Assembly: GCA_036501845.1 (NCBI GenBank)
Contig: DASXZO010000113.1
Location: 15,421-79,420 of the forward strand
Reading direction: 5' to 3'
Length of the DNA stretch: 64,000 nucleotides
DNA from: JBBREP01 sp036501845
Lineage (GTDB): Bacteria > Actinomycetota > Acidimicrobiia > IMCC26256 > PALSA-610
The notes under the pieces are model-generated. The model made no database searches, had not been told where the DNA came from, and was given only the letters and a program-made list of their open reading frames with translations. The translations under genes were made by a program, and so were the position numbers. Within the stretch, counting starts at the first letter, position 1. Every line of letters starts with the position of its first letter. Below, in pieces: positions 1-8,561 of this stretch.

Positions 1-1
1 G

Positions 2-208
2 AGGGTGGTCATCGGGGCGGTGTTCGGGGCAGTCGTCTTCGTGTTCGCCTCGGCGGGCCTCGTGTCGCTCCCGAAGGGCAACACGGCCACCGATCCGACA
101 GGGCTCACTTACCTATGGGTCGCGTTCGGCTTCCTCGCCGGGTTCTCGGAGCGCTGGGTGCAGGATTTGATCGGGAGCGTCGAGACGCCGACCAAGGGAA
201 GGGCCTAG
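2..208 (+). CDS. C-terminal end of an unidentified membrane protein (partial)
   Basis: The reading frame is open from the left edge and stops at the TAG at 206-208, so only about 68 C-terminal residues are visible. It has two hydrophobic stretches, a Val/Phe/Ala-rich one at the start and a second around LWVAFGFLAG, separated by a short polar loop, and then a charged tail ending in TPTKGRA. This suggests the last two membrane segments of an integral membrane protein with a short cytoplasmic tail. The family cannot be named from this piece. The GTG at position 5 is probably an internal valine. The downstream CoA-transferase gene has its own promoter-like hexamer, so this gene is not clearly its operon partner. 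Confidence 0.6.
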   Translation, partial: RVVIGAVFGAVVFVFASAGLVSLPKGNTATDPTGLTYLWVAFGFLAGFSERWVQDLIGSVETPTKGRA

Positions 209-247
209 CGCCTCTTCCCGTCCACGCCGGCGACCGGGCCCGACTCC

Positions 248-253
248 TAGGCT
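248..253 (+). promoter_or_regulatory. TANNNT promoter hexamer (TAGGCT), leaderless start
   Basis: TAGGCT lies 9 nt before the GTG at 263. Its placement would put the transcription start at or next to the start codon. No Shine-Dalgarno sequence is visible before this GTG. Confidence 0.45.
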
Positions 254-262
254 CCGGTTCGC

Positions 263-2575
263 GTGAGCGAACCGTTCGAGGGCATCACCGTCGTGGCGAC
301 GGCGCAGAGCATCGGGGCGGCGTATTGCTGCCGGGTGCTTGCTGACGCGGGTGCGTCGGTCACGATCGTCGAGCCCGCCGACGGTCATCCACTGCGGCGT
401 TGGCGCTGTGATGGTGACGTTCCGCACGGGGCAACCGGCGCGCTGTTCCGCTACCTGCACCACGGCATGGGATCGGTCGTCGACGACGCCGACACATTGC
501 TCGCCGATGCCGACGTGCTCGTCACCGACCGGCTCGACGCCGCCGATCTGTTCGTCCGCCATCCGCAGCTCGTGGTGATCGCGATCACACCGTGGGGCCT
601 CACCGGTGACGGCGCCGACCGACCTGCGAGCGAGCTCGTGGTGCAGGCCGAGAGTGGCGCGCTCGCAATCCGTGGGCGCCCGCCCGCGCCGCCGTTCCAG
701 GCCGGCGGCCAGATCACCGATTGGGTGAGTGGCATCTACGGCGCCACCGCCGCGGCGGCCGCGCTGCGAACGTCACGCGGCCGGCTCATCGACGTCGCGC
801 AGATCGACGTGGCGTGCATCACCGGCACCAACTTCGCCGACCTGTTCGACTCGCTGCGAGGCCGACCGGAACCGACGGGCCCGGCGCGCACGATCGAAAC
901 GCCGTCGATCGAGCCCACCCTCGACGGTTACGTGGGCTTCAACACCAACACGCGCCAGCAGTTCGACGACTTCTGCGTGCTCATCGAACGGGCCGACCTG
1001 CTCGAGCAACCCGAGCTCGCCGCGGTGGCGGCACGCGTCAAGCGCTGGGACGAATGGAACGAGATTGTGCACGCCTGGACCACGAAGCACACCACCGCCG
1101 ACATCGTGGAGCAGGCCGCGGCGTTTCGGATTCCGAGCGCGCCGGTGTGCGACGCCGAAATGCTGCTCGCGATCGATCACGTCGTGGATCGCGGCATCTA
1201 CTCGCCCGATCCCGACAACGAATTCCTCGTACCCCGGCGGCCGTGGACCATCGACGACGAGCCCGCGCCGCCGCGTGGCCCCTCGCCCGCGATTGGCACG
1301 GGACCGGCACGCGTGCCCGCCACGGCCAGCGCTCCGACGCGGGTCGATCGCGCGCTGCCGCTCGACGGCATCCGCGTGGTCGACCTCACCGCGTGGTGGG
1401 CCGGCCCATCGGCCGCGGGAGTGCTCGCGGCGCTGGGCGCCGACGTGATCCACGTGGAGTCGGTGACGCGGCCCGACGGCATGCGCATGGCCGGTGGCAT
1501 GTTCTTCGACCAGCCTGCATGGTGGGAGCGCAGCGCGTTCTTCCTGCAAGCAAACACGAACAAGCGCGGCCTCACGCTCGACCTCGCCAACGCCGAGTGC
1601 CGCGACCTGTTGTTACGTCTGGTCGACACCGCCGATGTGGTGGTCGAGAACTTCACGCCACGCGTGCTCGCGTCGTTCGATCTCGGATGGGACGTGCTGC
1701 ACGAGCGCAACCCCAACCTGGTGCTCGTGCGCATGCCCGCGTTCGGGCTCACCGGCCCGTGGCGCGACCGGCCAGGGTTCGCGCAGACGATGGAGCAGCT
1801 CACCGGGCTCGCCTGGCTCACCAGCTTCCCGGAAGACCAGCCGCGCATCCAGCGCGGACCGTGCGACCCGAACGGTGGCATGCACGCAGCATTCGCCACG
1901 ATCGCTGCACTCGCGCACCGCGATCGCACCGGCACCGGTTGCTTCGTCGAAGCGCCGATGTTCGAGGCCGCGCTCGCGATCGCGGCCGAACTGTCGATCG
2001 AGTGGACCGCGTACAGCACGCGGCTGCAGCGCGAAGGCAATCGCAGCCCACACGCCGCGCCGCAGAACCTTTACGCCACTGCGGAAACCGAGGAATGGCT
2101 GGCAATCTCGGTCACCCACGACCGCGAGTGGCAAGGCCTGTGCACCGCGCTCGGCCGTGACGATTGGGCCGGCGACCCCAAGCTCGCGTCGCATCGCGGC
2201 CGCCGCCAGCACCATGAGGAGCTCGACCGCGTCATCGCCGTGTGGTCATCGGAGCGCGCACTCGACGACGCGCTCACCGCCCTGCACGTCGCCGGCGTGC
2301 CCGCGGCCCGCGCGTGGGACCCGCGTCGCGTGCACGAGGAGCCGGTGATGCACGCGCGCGGCCTCTTCGAGACGGTCGAGCATCCCATCATCGGCCCGCA
2401 CCCGATTCCAGCCTTGCCGTTCCGCATGGACGGGGTCGATCGGTGGATCCACCGGCACGCGCCCACGATGGGCGAGCACAACCACGAGGTCCTGCACGAA
2501 GTGGGCGTCGGCGACGACGAAATCGCACGCCTCGAACGCGACGGCATCATCGGCACCACACCCAAAGGTCTCTGA
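263..2575 (+). CDS. Double-domain family III (CaiB/BaiF) CoA transferase
   Basis: 770 residues, about twice the usual 380-400 of a family III CoA transferase. Two full CaiB/BaiF modules are fused head to tail. The first (about 1-350) opens with EGITVVATAQSIGAAYCCRV; the second (about 365-765) opens with DGIRVVDLTAWWAGP. These enzymes move CoA between acyl-CoA esters and free acids through an aspartyl-CoA anhydride. Candidate catalytic aspartates lie in TDWVSGIYG of module 1 and DPNGG of module 2. Module 2 keeps the classic pattern better (KRGLTLDL, VVVENFTPRV), so module 1 may be the degenerate half, mimicking the usual interlocked dimer in one chain. The substrate is unknown. The amidohydrolase gene starts 23 bp downstream, so the two are probably cotranscribed. 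Start GTG chosen from the hexamer at 248. Confidence 0.88.
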   Translation: MSEPFEGITVVATAQSIGAAYCCRVLADAGASVTIVEPADGHPLRRWRCDGDVPHGATGALFRYLHHGMGSVVDDADTLLADADVLVTDRLDAADLFVRHPQLVVIAITPWGLTGDGADRPASELVVQAESGALAIRGRPPAPPFQAGGQITDWVSGIYGATAAAAALRTSRGRLIDVAQIDVACITGTNFADLFDSLRGRPEPTGPARTIETPSIEPTLDGYVGFNTNTRQQFDDFCVLIERADLLEQPELAAVAARVKRWDEWNEIVHAWTTKHTTADIVEQAAAFRIPSAPVCDAEMLLAIDHVVDRGIYSPDPDNEFLVPRRPWTIDDEPAPPRGPSPAIGTGPARVPATASAPTRVDRALPLDGIRVVDLTAWWAGPSAAGVLAALGADVIHVESVTRPDGMRMAGGMFFDQPAWWERSAFFLQANTNKRGLTLDLANAECRDLLLRLVDTADVVVENFTPRVLASFDLGWDVLHERNPNLVLVRMPAFGLTGPWRDRPGFAQTMEQLTGLAWLTSFPEDQPRIQRGPCDPNGGMHAAFATIAALAHRDRTGTGCFVEAPMFEAALAIAAELSIEWTAYSTRLQREGNRSPHAAPQNLYATAETEEWLAISVTHDREWQGLCTALGRDDWAGDPKLASHRGRRQHHEELDRVIAVWSSERALDDALTALHVAGVPAARAWDPRRVHEEPVMHARGLFETVEHPIIGPHPIPALPFRMDGVDRWIHRHAPTMGEHNHEVLHEVGVGDDEIARLERDGIIGTTPKGL

Positions 2576-2598
2576 CCCTGCTTCCGGCGAGGAACACC

Positions 2599-3768
2599 AT
2601 GGCAACCGACCTCTTCGACCAGCACCGCGTGATCGATGTCGACACGCACCTCACCGAACCGCCCGACACGTGGACCGCGCGCTTCCCTGCGCAGCGCCAC
2701 GACGACGTGCCCCACATCGAGCGGATCAATGGGCAGGACGTGTGGATGGCGGCCGGCACGCGCATCGGCGCGCCCGGCTACTACTCGATGGCTGGGTGGA
2801 ACGGCGTGATGCCGGCGTCGGTGCCGCCCACGTTCGACGACATCGCGCCGTCGATGTACGACGCGTCGGCTCGCGTCGCGTTCCTCGACGATGAAGGCAT
2901 CGACGCGCAGGTGCTGTATCCGAACGTCGGTGGGTTCGGCAACGCGCACTTCCTTCGCCTCGGCGACCAAGAGCTCGTCGCCGGATGCGTGCGCGCCTAC
3001 AACGACTTCCTCACCGATTGGTGCAACGTCGCGCCCGACCGCCTCGTCGCCGTCACCGCGCTCCCCTTCTGGGACGTCGACTTCGCGATCGCCGAGATGC
3101 AGCGGTGCCACGAGCGCGGCCACCGCGCCGTCAATTTCTGCAACCAGCCCGAGGACCATGGTCAACCACCGCTCGCGCATCCGCATTGGGATCGACTCTG
3201 GGCCGCGGTGCAGGAACTCGGCGCGCCGGTGAGCTTCCACATCGGTGGTGGCCAGATGGGAACCAATTTCGTCGACACGGCCGAGATGGGCTGGATGACG
3301 AACTTCGCCCGCACCTCGTCGTTGATCATCCTCGACAACCAGCGTTGCATCGCCGACCTGATCTTCGGCGGCGTGTGTCACCGATTCCCGGAGCTGAAAT
3401 TCGTGTCGGTGGAGTCGGGCGTCGGCTGGATACCGGGCCTGCTCGAGACGTTCGATTGGCAATGGCGTAATGGCGGCGTGCGCGACGAGCACCCCGACTA
3501 CGACCTGCTCCCGAGCGAGTACTTCCGCCGCCAGGTGTTCGGCTGCTTCTGGTTCGAACAGCAGGCCGCGCTCGACACCATCGCGCAGTATCCCGACAAC
3601 GTCCTCTACGAGAGCGACTACCCGCACCCCACGTGCCAGTACCCCGGTCCGTGCACGCCGGCGCAGCGCCCGCGCGACTATGCCAGCGCCGCGCTGTCGT
3701 CGCTCGACGACGACGTGGCCGACAAGGTGCTCTTCCGCAACGCCGCCGCGCTCTACCGCATCACCTGA
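2599..3768 (+). CDS. Amidohydrolase-2 (ACMSD-like) family metal-dependent hydrolase/decarboxylase
   Basis: 389 residues of the amidohydrolase-2 family, whose best-known members are 2-amino-3-carboxymuconate-6-semialdehyde decarboxylase and gamma-resorcylate decarboxylase. The N-terminus carries VIDVDTHLTEPPDTW, where the usual metal-binding H-x-H appears as DTH. Further on are the substrate-channel sequence SFHIGGG, VSVESGVGW near residue 275, and YESDYPHP near residue 335, which holds the family's conserved Asp and His. Such enzymes hydrolyse or decarboxylate aromatic or amide substrates in the cytoplasm. The ATG at 2599 is preceded by a purine-rich GGCGAGGA. The gene follows the CoA transferase closely, which suggests one degradation pathway. 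The substrate cannot be read from sequence. Confidence 0.85.
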   Translation: MATDLFDQHRVIDVDTHLTEPPDTWTARFPAQRHDDVPHIERINGQDVWMAAGTRIGAPGYYSMAGWNGVMPASVPPTFDDIAPSMYDASARVAFLDDEGIDAQVLYPNVGGFGNAHFLRLGDQELVAGCVRAYNDFLTDWCNVAPDRLVAVTALPFWDVDFAIAEMQRCHERGHRAVNFCNQPEDHGQPPLAHPHWDRLWAAVQELGAPVSFHIGGGQMGTNFVDTAEMGWMTNFARTSSLIILDNQRCIADLIFGGVCHRFPELKFVSVESGVGWIPGLLETFDWQWRNGGVRDEHPDYDLLPSEYFRRQVFGCFWFEQQAALDTIAQYPDNVLYESDYPHPTCQYPGPCTPAQRPRDYASAALSSLDDDVADKVLFRNAAALYRIT

Positions 3769-3769
3769 G

Positions 3770-4180
3770 CTACGAGCGTTCCATCGACTGCACGTCGAAG
3801 TAGATCGGCAGCAGGTACTTCACATAGAACGCGTGCACGGTGAGGTTCGGGTAGACGAGGTCGTCGTACTCCTGCATCTGCACCCGGTCGTCCTTGTCCT
3901 GATACCGCTTGCACGCGTCGAGCAACGAGTCGACTTCCGCGCGCGTGTCCTGCAGCAGACCGAGATGGTCGAACCCGGGTGAGCTGATCGGTTTGCTGCT
4001 CTCAGCGAGCAGGATGAACTGCTCGGCGTCGGGCAACAGGATGTGACAGCGCTGGCCGACCACGTCCGTATCGCTGGCCTTCCACCCGAACACCGATCCG
4101 TAGAACGCGTCGACCTCGTCGCGGAACTCGTCGGTGAGCGTGCCGCGAGCGAACGTGAGCTCCATGTGGTTGAACCGCAT
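3770..4180 (-). CDS. VOC/glyoxalase-like protein
   Basis: 136 residues resembling the vicinal oxygen chelate fold, with an N-terminal strand FNHMELTF and GFDHLGLL near residue 80. His positions in both halves are compatible with metal binding. Family members include glyoxalase I, extradiol dioxygenases and resistance proteins, so the activity is open. The start at 4180 is favoured because TACCGT lies exactly 7 nt upstream, the leaderless arrangement repeated across this window; an upstream in-frame alternative would add nine arginine-rich residues. It converges with the amidohydrolase gene, the two stop codons being adjacent. Confidence 0.7.
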   Translation of the reverse strand: MRFNHMELTFARGTLTDEFRDEVDAFYGSVFGWKASDTDVVGQRCHILLPDAEQFILLAESSKPISSPGFDHLGLLQDTRAEVDSLLDACKRYQDKDDRVQMQEYDDLVYPNLTVHAFYVKYLLPIYFDVQSMERS

Positions 4181-4187
4181 GGCGCGC

Positions 4188-4193
4188 ACGGTA
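4188..4193 (-). promoter_or_regulatory. TANNNT promoter hexamer (TACCGT), leaderless start
   Basis: On the minus strand TACCGT is separated by 7 nt from the ATG at 4180. It decides the start of the VOC gene. Confidence 0.5.
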
Positions 4194-4214
4194 CCGCGGC
4201 GCGGCACGCGTCAC

Positions 4215-6749
4215 CTATGGGCGCTGCAACTCGATCACCTGCTGGAACGTGGGACGGTTCGTGGTGCGCATCGTGTTCGAGATCAGTCCCGGCGTGAAGC
4301 CGGTGCGCGACGCCTGCTCGAGCCACGTGTTGGGGTTCGGGCCGTACTGCGTCTCGAGCTGCGAGACCGCCGAGTTGAACGCCGACCACAGCGAGGCCCG
4401 GCACGCGCTGAGCGACCCGTTCCCGCAGTAGTCGAGGTGGAACGGGCCGACCACGGGTTCACCGAGCAGATGGCGCAGGTCCTTGTCCACGTAGCTCTGG
4501 CCCGCGTCGCCGCCGAGGCCGCGAATGGAGTTGAGGTCGCTCAGCAGCGAGGTCGAGTTGAACACGGGCGACATCACCGCGTCGGCGATTCCCGTCCAGA
4601 CCCCGTCCATGATCGCCGGACCCGGGCTGTCGTCGAAGCCGTTGTTGTCGGCATCGAGGCGGGGCGCGTCGGCCGCGACCCAAGTATTCAGCAACGTGAG
4701 CACCTGGGCGTCGAGGCGGTTCGGAGCCGCGCTGCCTTGCAACACACTGTTCACCACAGGCCACACGAGGGAGCGCTGGTCCTGCGTGGCGGCGTTGTTC
4801 ATCACGCCCACGTCCTGCGCAAGAGTCACCTTCGACTTGTAGCCGTTGAACATCGACACTCGGTGGATCGCACCGAGCGGATCGTTGTCGCCGGCAACGA
4901 ACCCGGGCGCCGGCCGGTTGTTCCAGTTCAACAAGATGCCGTTCGGGCCCGCGACCGCGTGTGGGTGCTGGTCCTGGGTGAGGAAGCCGCGCCAGTCGTA
5001 GGCGCCGGTGCCGAGAGTCGGCAGGCGACGGTCGAGGCCGGGGGCACGCTGCGGCAACAAACCCGAAGAGAAGTACGCCGTCGACGTGCGTGAGGCATAG
5101 GCCCAGTTGAACGTGAAGCCGAATTCGTTCGCCGCAGTGAAGAACTTCTGCGGCGTGGTGGCGACACCGTCAGTCATGTCGTCGAGCGCGGCGAGGTTCA
5201 GACCGTCACGCCCCGATGTCGAACGCTGGCGAGCGAGCGCGATCGGCGTGCCGTGCGACGTTGCCGTTCCGATCACCGGACCATGCACCGATGTCTGGTA
5301 CACGACCGGGCTTCCGTTGAGTGTTCCGGCGTTCACCGTGTCGAACGCCGTGCACTTGCCCTTGTACACGTAGTGCGTCGACGTGCGCGTCGGAGTGGAC
5401 CCGTCGGTATTGCACAGCGGAAGCGCGAACACATCCTCGACATCGTTCGACGCCGAGGTGAGGCTCCACGCGTAGTTCTGAGTGCGGCCGATGAGCATGT
5501 ACATCGACATGCCCGGCACTCCGATGCCCTGCGCATGGATTCCGGGGCCGTCGAGCTGCTCCTGCTCGACGATCTCCGGGTAGTAGTAGCCGAGCTGCGG
5601 ACCCATCACTGCGAGCGTGTTGGTGTCGGCCGAACGCTCGGGGTTCACCACGAGGAAGTTCGAGATCTGCTTGTTCGGCACCGGGCCCGCGGCGGGGTAC
5701 GTCGGGTCGGTGTACGGCGGAGTCGACAGGGGCTGCTTCGTCGCGGTGGTCGCAGTCGTCGCGGCTGCGGATGCCGCCGCGGCGGTCTTCGCCGTCGCAC
5801 TCTGCACGGGATTGACCGACTGGATCGAGCCCATGTCGATCGACTCGCTGCCGGTCACCGGACCACCTGTCTGCACCGGGTAGTTGAAGTGCTGGCTGAT
5901 TGTCGTCGGCGCCTCGGGGTCGTCGAGCAGCATCGTGTCCGACCACGCCTTGTAACCCTTGGAGTTGCCCATCTCGTGCTGCAGCTCCGAGAGGAACTCG
6001 GCGTTCGACGCCTCGGCACCGCCACCTTCGCCGAAGATCGAGCCGATGAACGCAGCCGTCGCGATCACGTCGTTCACGGTCGCCGGCGGCTCGTCGACGT
6101 TGTGCGCCTTGATGTACGCGTTGATGCCATCGGCCTCGCCCTGCGCGTCGGCGATGATCTGCTTGCCCTTCGCGCCATAGGTGGTGGCGATCAGATTCAC
6201 CTCATTCGTCACCATCTGCTCGACCTGCGCGCTCGGCACGAACGACTGTCCGCTCGTCACCAGACCGAACGCGTTGATGCCGGGGATGTCGGCCACCGCA
6301 ACGCGTGCCGGCCCGCGTCCGAGCTCGAGCAAGAGCATCCGGTCGCGCGCCGTCACCCATCCGGCTCCGAAGTCGAGGTCTTGGCGCGTCTTACCGGTGA
6401 TGTGCGGGATGCCGTACGAGTCGTACACGATCGTCGTGCCGGGATGACCCGTGTTCTCCACGTGCGTCGCGCCGACGGGCTTGAAGTTCTCGGGGATGTA
6501 GTCCGACGAGATGTCGGCGTCGGTGACGTTGCTCCGCAACGGCGTGAGCGCGTCGTACAACGGCAGCTGATCGGTGGAGTTCGCGGTGAGCGGGAACCCG
6601 CCGTAATCGCCGGGCGGCAAGATGTAGTAGGCGCGGTCGCCGGGCTTGTGCGCCGCAGCCTCGCTCGTGGCGCCAGGTGCGATCGCACCCACCACGAGCA
6701 CCACACCCAACGTCGCCGCGATCAATCCATGCCGAGTGGCAGCGGTCAT
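4215..6749 (-). CDS. Secreted penicillin acylase-family N-terminal nucleophile hydrolase
   Basis: 844 residues. A signal peptide is clear: a short basic start, a hydrophobic core at about 8-27, then Ala-rich sequence. The alpha part contains IVYDSYGIPHITG (about 107-119) and WVTARDRMLLLELGRG, typical of the family. The candidate nucleophile is Ser363 in KQISNFLVVNP, which would become the N-terminus of the beta chain after self-cleavage. It is preceded by an unusual Ala/Thr-rich linker (about 315-340) that probably belongs to the excised spacer. Relatives hydrolyse penicillins, aculeacin or acyl-homoserine lactones outside the cytoplasm; which amide is cut here is unknown. A strong GGAGGG lies 6 nt before the ATG. 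It is monocistronic, with a tandem repeat in its upstream region. Confidence 0.9.
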   Translation of the reverse strand: MTAATRHGLIAATLGVVLVVGAIAPGATSEAAAHKPGDRAYYILPPGDYGGFPLTANSTDQLPLYDALTPLRSNVTDADISSDYIPENFKPVGATHVENTGHPGTTIVYDSYGIPHITGKTRQDLDFGAGWVTARDRMLLLELGRGPARVAVADIPGINAFGLVTSGQSFVPSAQVEQMVTNEVNLIATTYGAKGKQIIADAQGEADGINAYIKAHNVDEPPATVNDVIATAAFIGSIFGEGGGAEASNAEFLSELQHEMGNSKGYKAWSDTMLLDDPEAPTTISQHFNYPVQTGGPVTGSESIDMGSIQSVNPVQSATAKTAAAASAAATTATTATKQPLSTPPYTDPTYPAAGPVPNKQISNFLVVNPERSADTNTLAVMGPQLGYYYPEIVEQEQLDGPGIHAQGIGVPGMSMYMLIGRTQNYAWSLTSASNDVEDVFALPLCNTDGSTPTRTSTHYVYKGKCTAFDTVNAGTLNGSPVVYQTSVHGPVIGTATSHGTPIALARQRSTSGRDGLNLAALDDMTDGVATTPQKFFTAANEFGFTFNWAYASRTSTAYFSSGLLPQRAPGLDRRLPTLGTGAYDWRGFLTQDQHPHAVAGPNGILLNWNNRPAPGFVAGDNDPLGAIHRVSMFNGYKSKVTLAQDVGVMNNAATQDQRSLVWPVVNSVLQGSAAPNRLDAQVLTLLNTWVAADAPRLDADNNGFDDSPGPAIMDGVWTGIADAVMSPVFNSTSLLSDLNSIRGLGGDAGQSYVDKDLRHLLGEPVVGPFHLDYCGNGSLSACRASLWSAFNSAVSQLETQYGPNPNTWLEQASRTGFTPGLISNTMRTTNRPTFQQVIELQRP

Positions 6750-6776
6750 CGATATCCCTCCGTGCTTGCCCCAGCC

Positions 6777-6821
6777 CAGTTCTCAGTTCCAGTTCTCAGT
6801 TCCAGTTCTCAGTTCCAGTTC
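6777..6821. repeat. 13-bp tandem repeat, about 3.5 copies
   Basis: The unit CAGTTCTCAGTTC is repeated perfectly three times from 6777 to 6815, followed by a partial CAGTTC. Each unit itself contains CAGTTC/TCAGTTC submotifs. It lies in the 160-bp gap between the divergently transcribed acylase gene and the toxin-antitoxin pair, 28 bp upstream of the acylase start codon. It is poorer in GC than the surrounding DNA. It may be a slippage-prone minisatellite or a set of protein-binding sites. Confidence 0.9.
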
Positions 6822-6896
6822 CACTGGCGATCCTGCCACAGCCAGTACCCGTGGCGACAGAGAGCGGTCAGCCGCCGCCTCCCAGCACCATCTGAC

Positions 6897-6902
6897 TATA
6901 AT
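6897..6902 (+). promoter_or_regulatory. Consensus -10 box TATAAT of the toxin-antitoxin operon
   Basis: A perfect TATAAT lies 7 nt upstream of the ATG at 6910, so the message would start at the start codon. No good -35 element is visible at 16-18 bp spacing. Confidence 0.65.
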
Positions 6903-6909
6903 TCTGGTC

Positions 6910-7185
6910 ATGAGCGACTCGACTCTGCCACTCGCCGAGATCAAGAAGCGCCTCTCCGAAATCGTCGATGGCGTCGAGACGCGTCACGACCGTGTGGTGC
7001 TCACGCGCAACGGCCGCGCCGCGGCCGTGATCATGTCGCCCGACGACCTCGAGGCGCTCGAGGAGACCGTCGAGATCCTCTCGAACCCTGCGGCGATGCG
7101 CGCCATCCGCAAGGCTGAAGCCGAGATCGAACACGGCAAACGCGTGACCGCTGACGAGCTGCGGGCGAAGTATCTCGGCCGATGA
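6910..7185 (+). CDS. Phd/YefM-family antitoxin
   Basis: 91 residues. The N-terminal half has the Phd/YefM DNA-binding fold: an initial strand (TLPLAEIKKRLSEIVDGVE), then RVVLTRNGRAAAVIMSPDDLEALEETVE, the core motif of this family. The C-terminal tail (about 55-91) is charged and probably wraps round the toxin. Proteins of this type bind their own promoter and neutralise the partner toxin. The stop overlaps the start of the toxin gene by 4 bp (ATGA), the usual translational coupling. Transcription is probably leaderless from the TATAAT at 6897, where the antitoxin is expected to autoregulate. Confidence 0.9.
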   Translation: MSDSTLPLAEIKKRLSEIVDGVETRHDRVVLTRNGRAAAVIMSPDDLEALEETVEILSNPAAMRAIRKAEAEIEHGKRVTADELRAKYLGR

Positions 7186-7448
7186 CTTGGGAGCTGCGCG
7201 TCGCGGCTTCGGCCGAACGCACGCTCGCCCGCCTTCCGAGCCGCGCGGCCGCAGCGATCGTGGAGTTCATGGTGGGGCCGCTCTGTGAGGAACCGTTCCG
7301 CGTCGGGAGACCGCTCCTGCGCGAGCTCAGCGACTACCACTCGGCCCGCCGGGGCGCCTATCGGATCGTGTATCGCATCGTCGATCAAGACCGGACTGTG
7401 CTCGTGGTGCGGATCGAGCACCGAGCCGACGTCTACCGAAGTCGCTGA
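7182..7448 (+). CDS. RelE/ParE-family toxin
   Basis: 88 residues. The sequence matches RelE-superfamily mRNA interferases: ELRVAASAERTLARLP at the start, a central helix and then LLRELSDYHSARRGAYRIVYRIVD, with the conserved Arg, Tyr and Arg that line the active site, and the ending IEHRADVYR. RelE-type toxins cleave ribosome-bound mRNA; ParE-type relatives poison gyrase. The GAYRIVYRI and HR-x-DVYR features favour the RelE side. It overlaps the antitoxin gene by 4 bp and is tail to tail with the solute-binding protein gene 7 bp away. It looks intact. Confidence 0.9.
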   Translation: MTWELRVAASAERTLARLPSRAAAAIVEFMVGPLCEEPFRVGRPLLRELSDYHSARRGAYRIVYRIVDQDRTVLVVRIEHRADVYRSR

Positions 7449-7455
7449 CCTCGAG

Positions 7456-8559
7456 CTACGCCAGCACCCGCTCGGCGACGGCTTGCACTGCTTCGAGCGC
7501 CGACCGTGCTGTCGACTCGCCGCGAATCGCGATGCGGATCGCCGACCACCCAGCGTCTTCGATCTCGGGGAATCGAGGGTGGGGCGGGTAGGTGATCATG
7601 GCCTCGGCGATGGTGGATCGGGTGATGGCCAGTCGCGCTTCGTCAATTGCGTCATCGGGTTGCACTGCGGCGAGCGCGTCTGGGTGCGCGCACATCGACC
7701 CGCCGGCTGCGTCGCGAGCCTGAGCCTCTCGACCGATCAACGCGTGCACGAACGCGACGGCGCGCGGCACGTCGGCACATGTCGTCGGGATCGCCCAGCC
7801 GTGACAACCTGCGTACGAGACCCGGCGCTTGCTGCCCGCGGGATAGGGCGCGGGTGCGATCGCGCCGCGTGCCCGATCGCGGATAGGTCCATAACCGCCG
7901 GGCCACACTCCCGCCGCGTCGACGCGGCCGTCGAGCAGCGCGCGGTCGACCTCGTCGTAGTGCCAGTCGGGTAGGTCAGCCGGCGCGCGTGATGCGAGCG
8001 CGCGCAGCGTCTCGATCGCGTGCTCGGCCTCGTCGCTCGTGATCGTCGGCCCACCCGAAGCGTCGAAGAGTTCGCCGCCGTTGCCCACGACGAGCTCGAA
8101 GAACGTGCCGAACAAGCCCGATTCGCGGCCGGGGAACCCGAAGCGCACCTCGGACTCGACCAGCTCAGCCCACGAGTCGGGCGGCGTCGCTGCCGCGCGC
8201 GCCACGCGCTCGCGCCAGTACCAGAGGATGCGCACGTCGATGAGCCGCGGCGCGCACAGGAGGGCACCATCGAAGCGGCAGAGGTCGACCGCTCGCGGCG
8301 CCAGCTCAGCGAGCGCGGCCTGGTCGATCAGCGCTTCGAGCGGCTGCAACCACTGCGCCTGCGACGGCGCATACTTCGAATGGGTCGCGAGCACGTCGAT
8401 GCGCTCGCCGGCGCGCAGCATGTCGGCGACGCGGCGATTCAGCGTCGGGTGGTCGGCGTGCACAACTACCTCGACTGTTCCCAGTGGAAATCCGGCGTAG
8501 AGGTGGTCGTACATCGGCCCGCCCACGAGCGCGACGCGCAACGGGTCGGCCGTGGCCAT
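7456..8559 (-). CDS. ABC-type extracellular solute-binding protein, no signal peptide
   Basis: 367 residues resembling family 1 (carbohydrate) solute-binding proteins: VVVHADHPTLNRRVADML near the start, a central WYWRERV...PDSWAELVE block, GFPGRESGLFGTFFELV, and a C-terminal part with VSYAGCHGWAIP and AVAFVHALIG. These proteins bind a ligand for an ABC importer. Oddly, the N-terminus (ATADPLRVALVGGP) has no hydrophobic signal segment and no lipobox, and no permease or ATPase gene lies nearby. Either the true start is elsewhere, the protein is an orphan binding protein, or it works in the cytoplasm. It sits 2 bp downstream of an SDR gene in the same direction, inside a sugar-acid cluster, so a sugar ligand is plausible. 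Confidence 0.72.
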   Translation of the reverse strand: MATADPLRVALVGGPMYDHLYAGFPLGTVEVVVHADHPTLNRRVADMLRAGERIDVLATHSKYAPSQAQWLQPLEALIDQAALAELAPRAVDLCRFDGALLCAPRLIDVRILWYWRERVARAAATPPDSWAELVESEVRFGFPGRESGLFGTFFELVVGNGGELFDASGGPTITSDEAEHAIETLRALASRAPADLPDWHYDEVDRALLDGRVDAAGVWPGGYGPIRDRARGAIAPAPYPAGSKRRVSYAGCHGWAIPTTCADVPRAVAFVHALIGREAQARDAAGGSMCAHPDALAAVQPDDAIDEARLAITRSTIAEAMITYPPHPRFPEIEDAGWSAIRIAIRGESTARSALEAVQAVAERVLA

Positions 8560-8561
8560 CG

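Noticed and set aside
5253..7118. 621-codon plus-strand frame opposite the acylase gene
   Set aside because: It covers the complementary strand of a clear secreted acylase and the antitoxin gene, with low-complexity Arg-rich translation.
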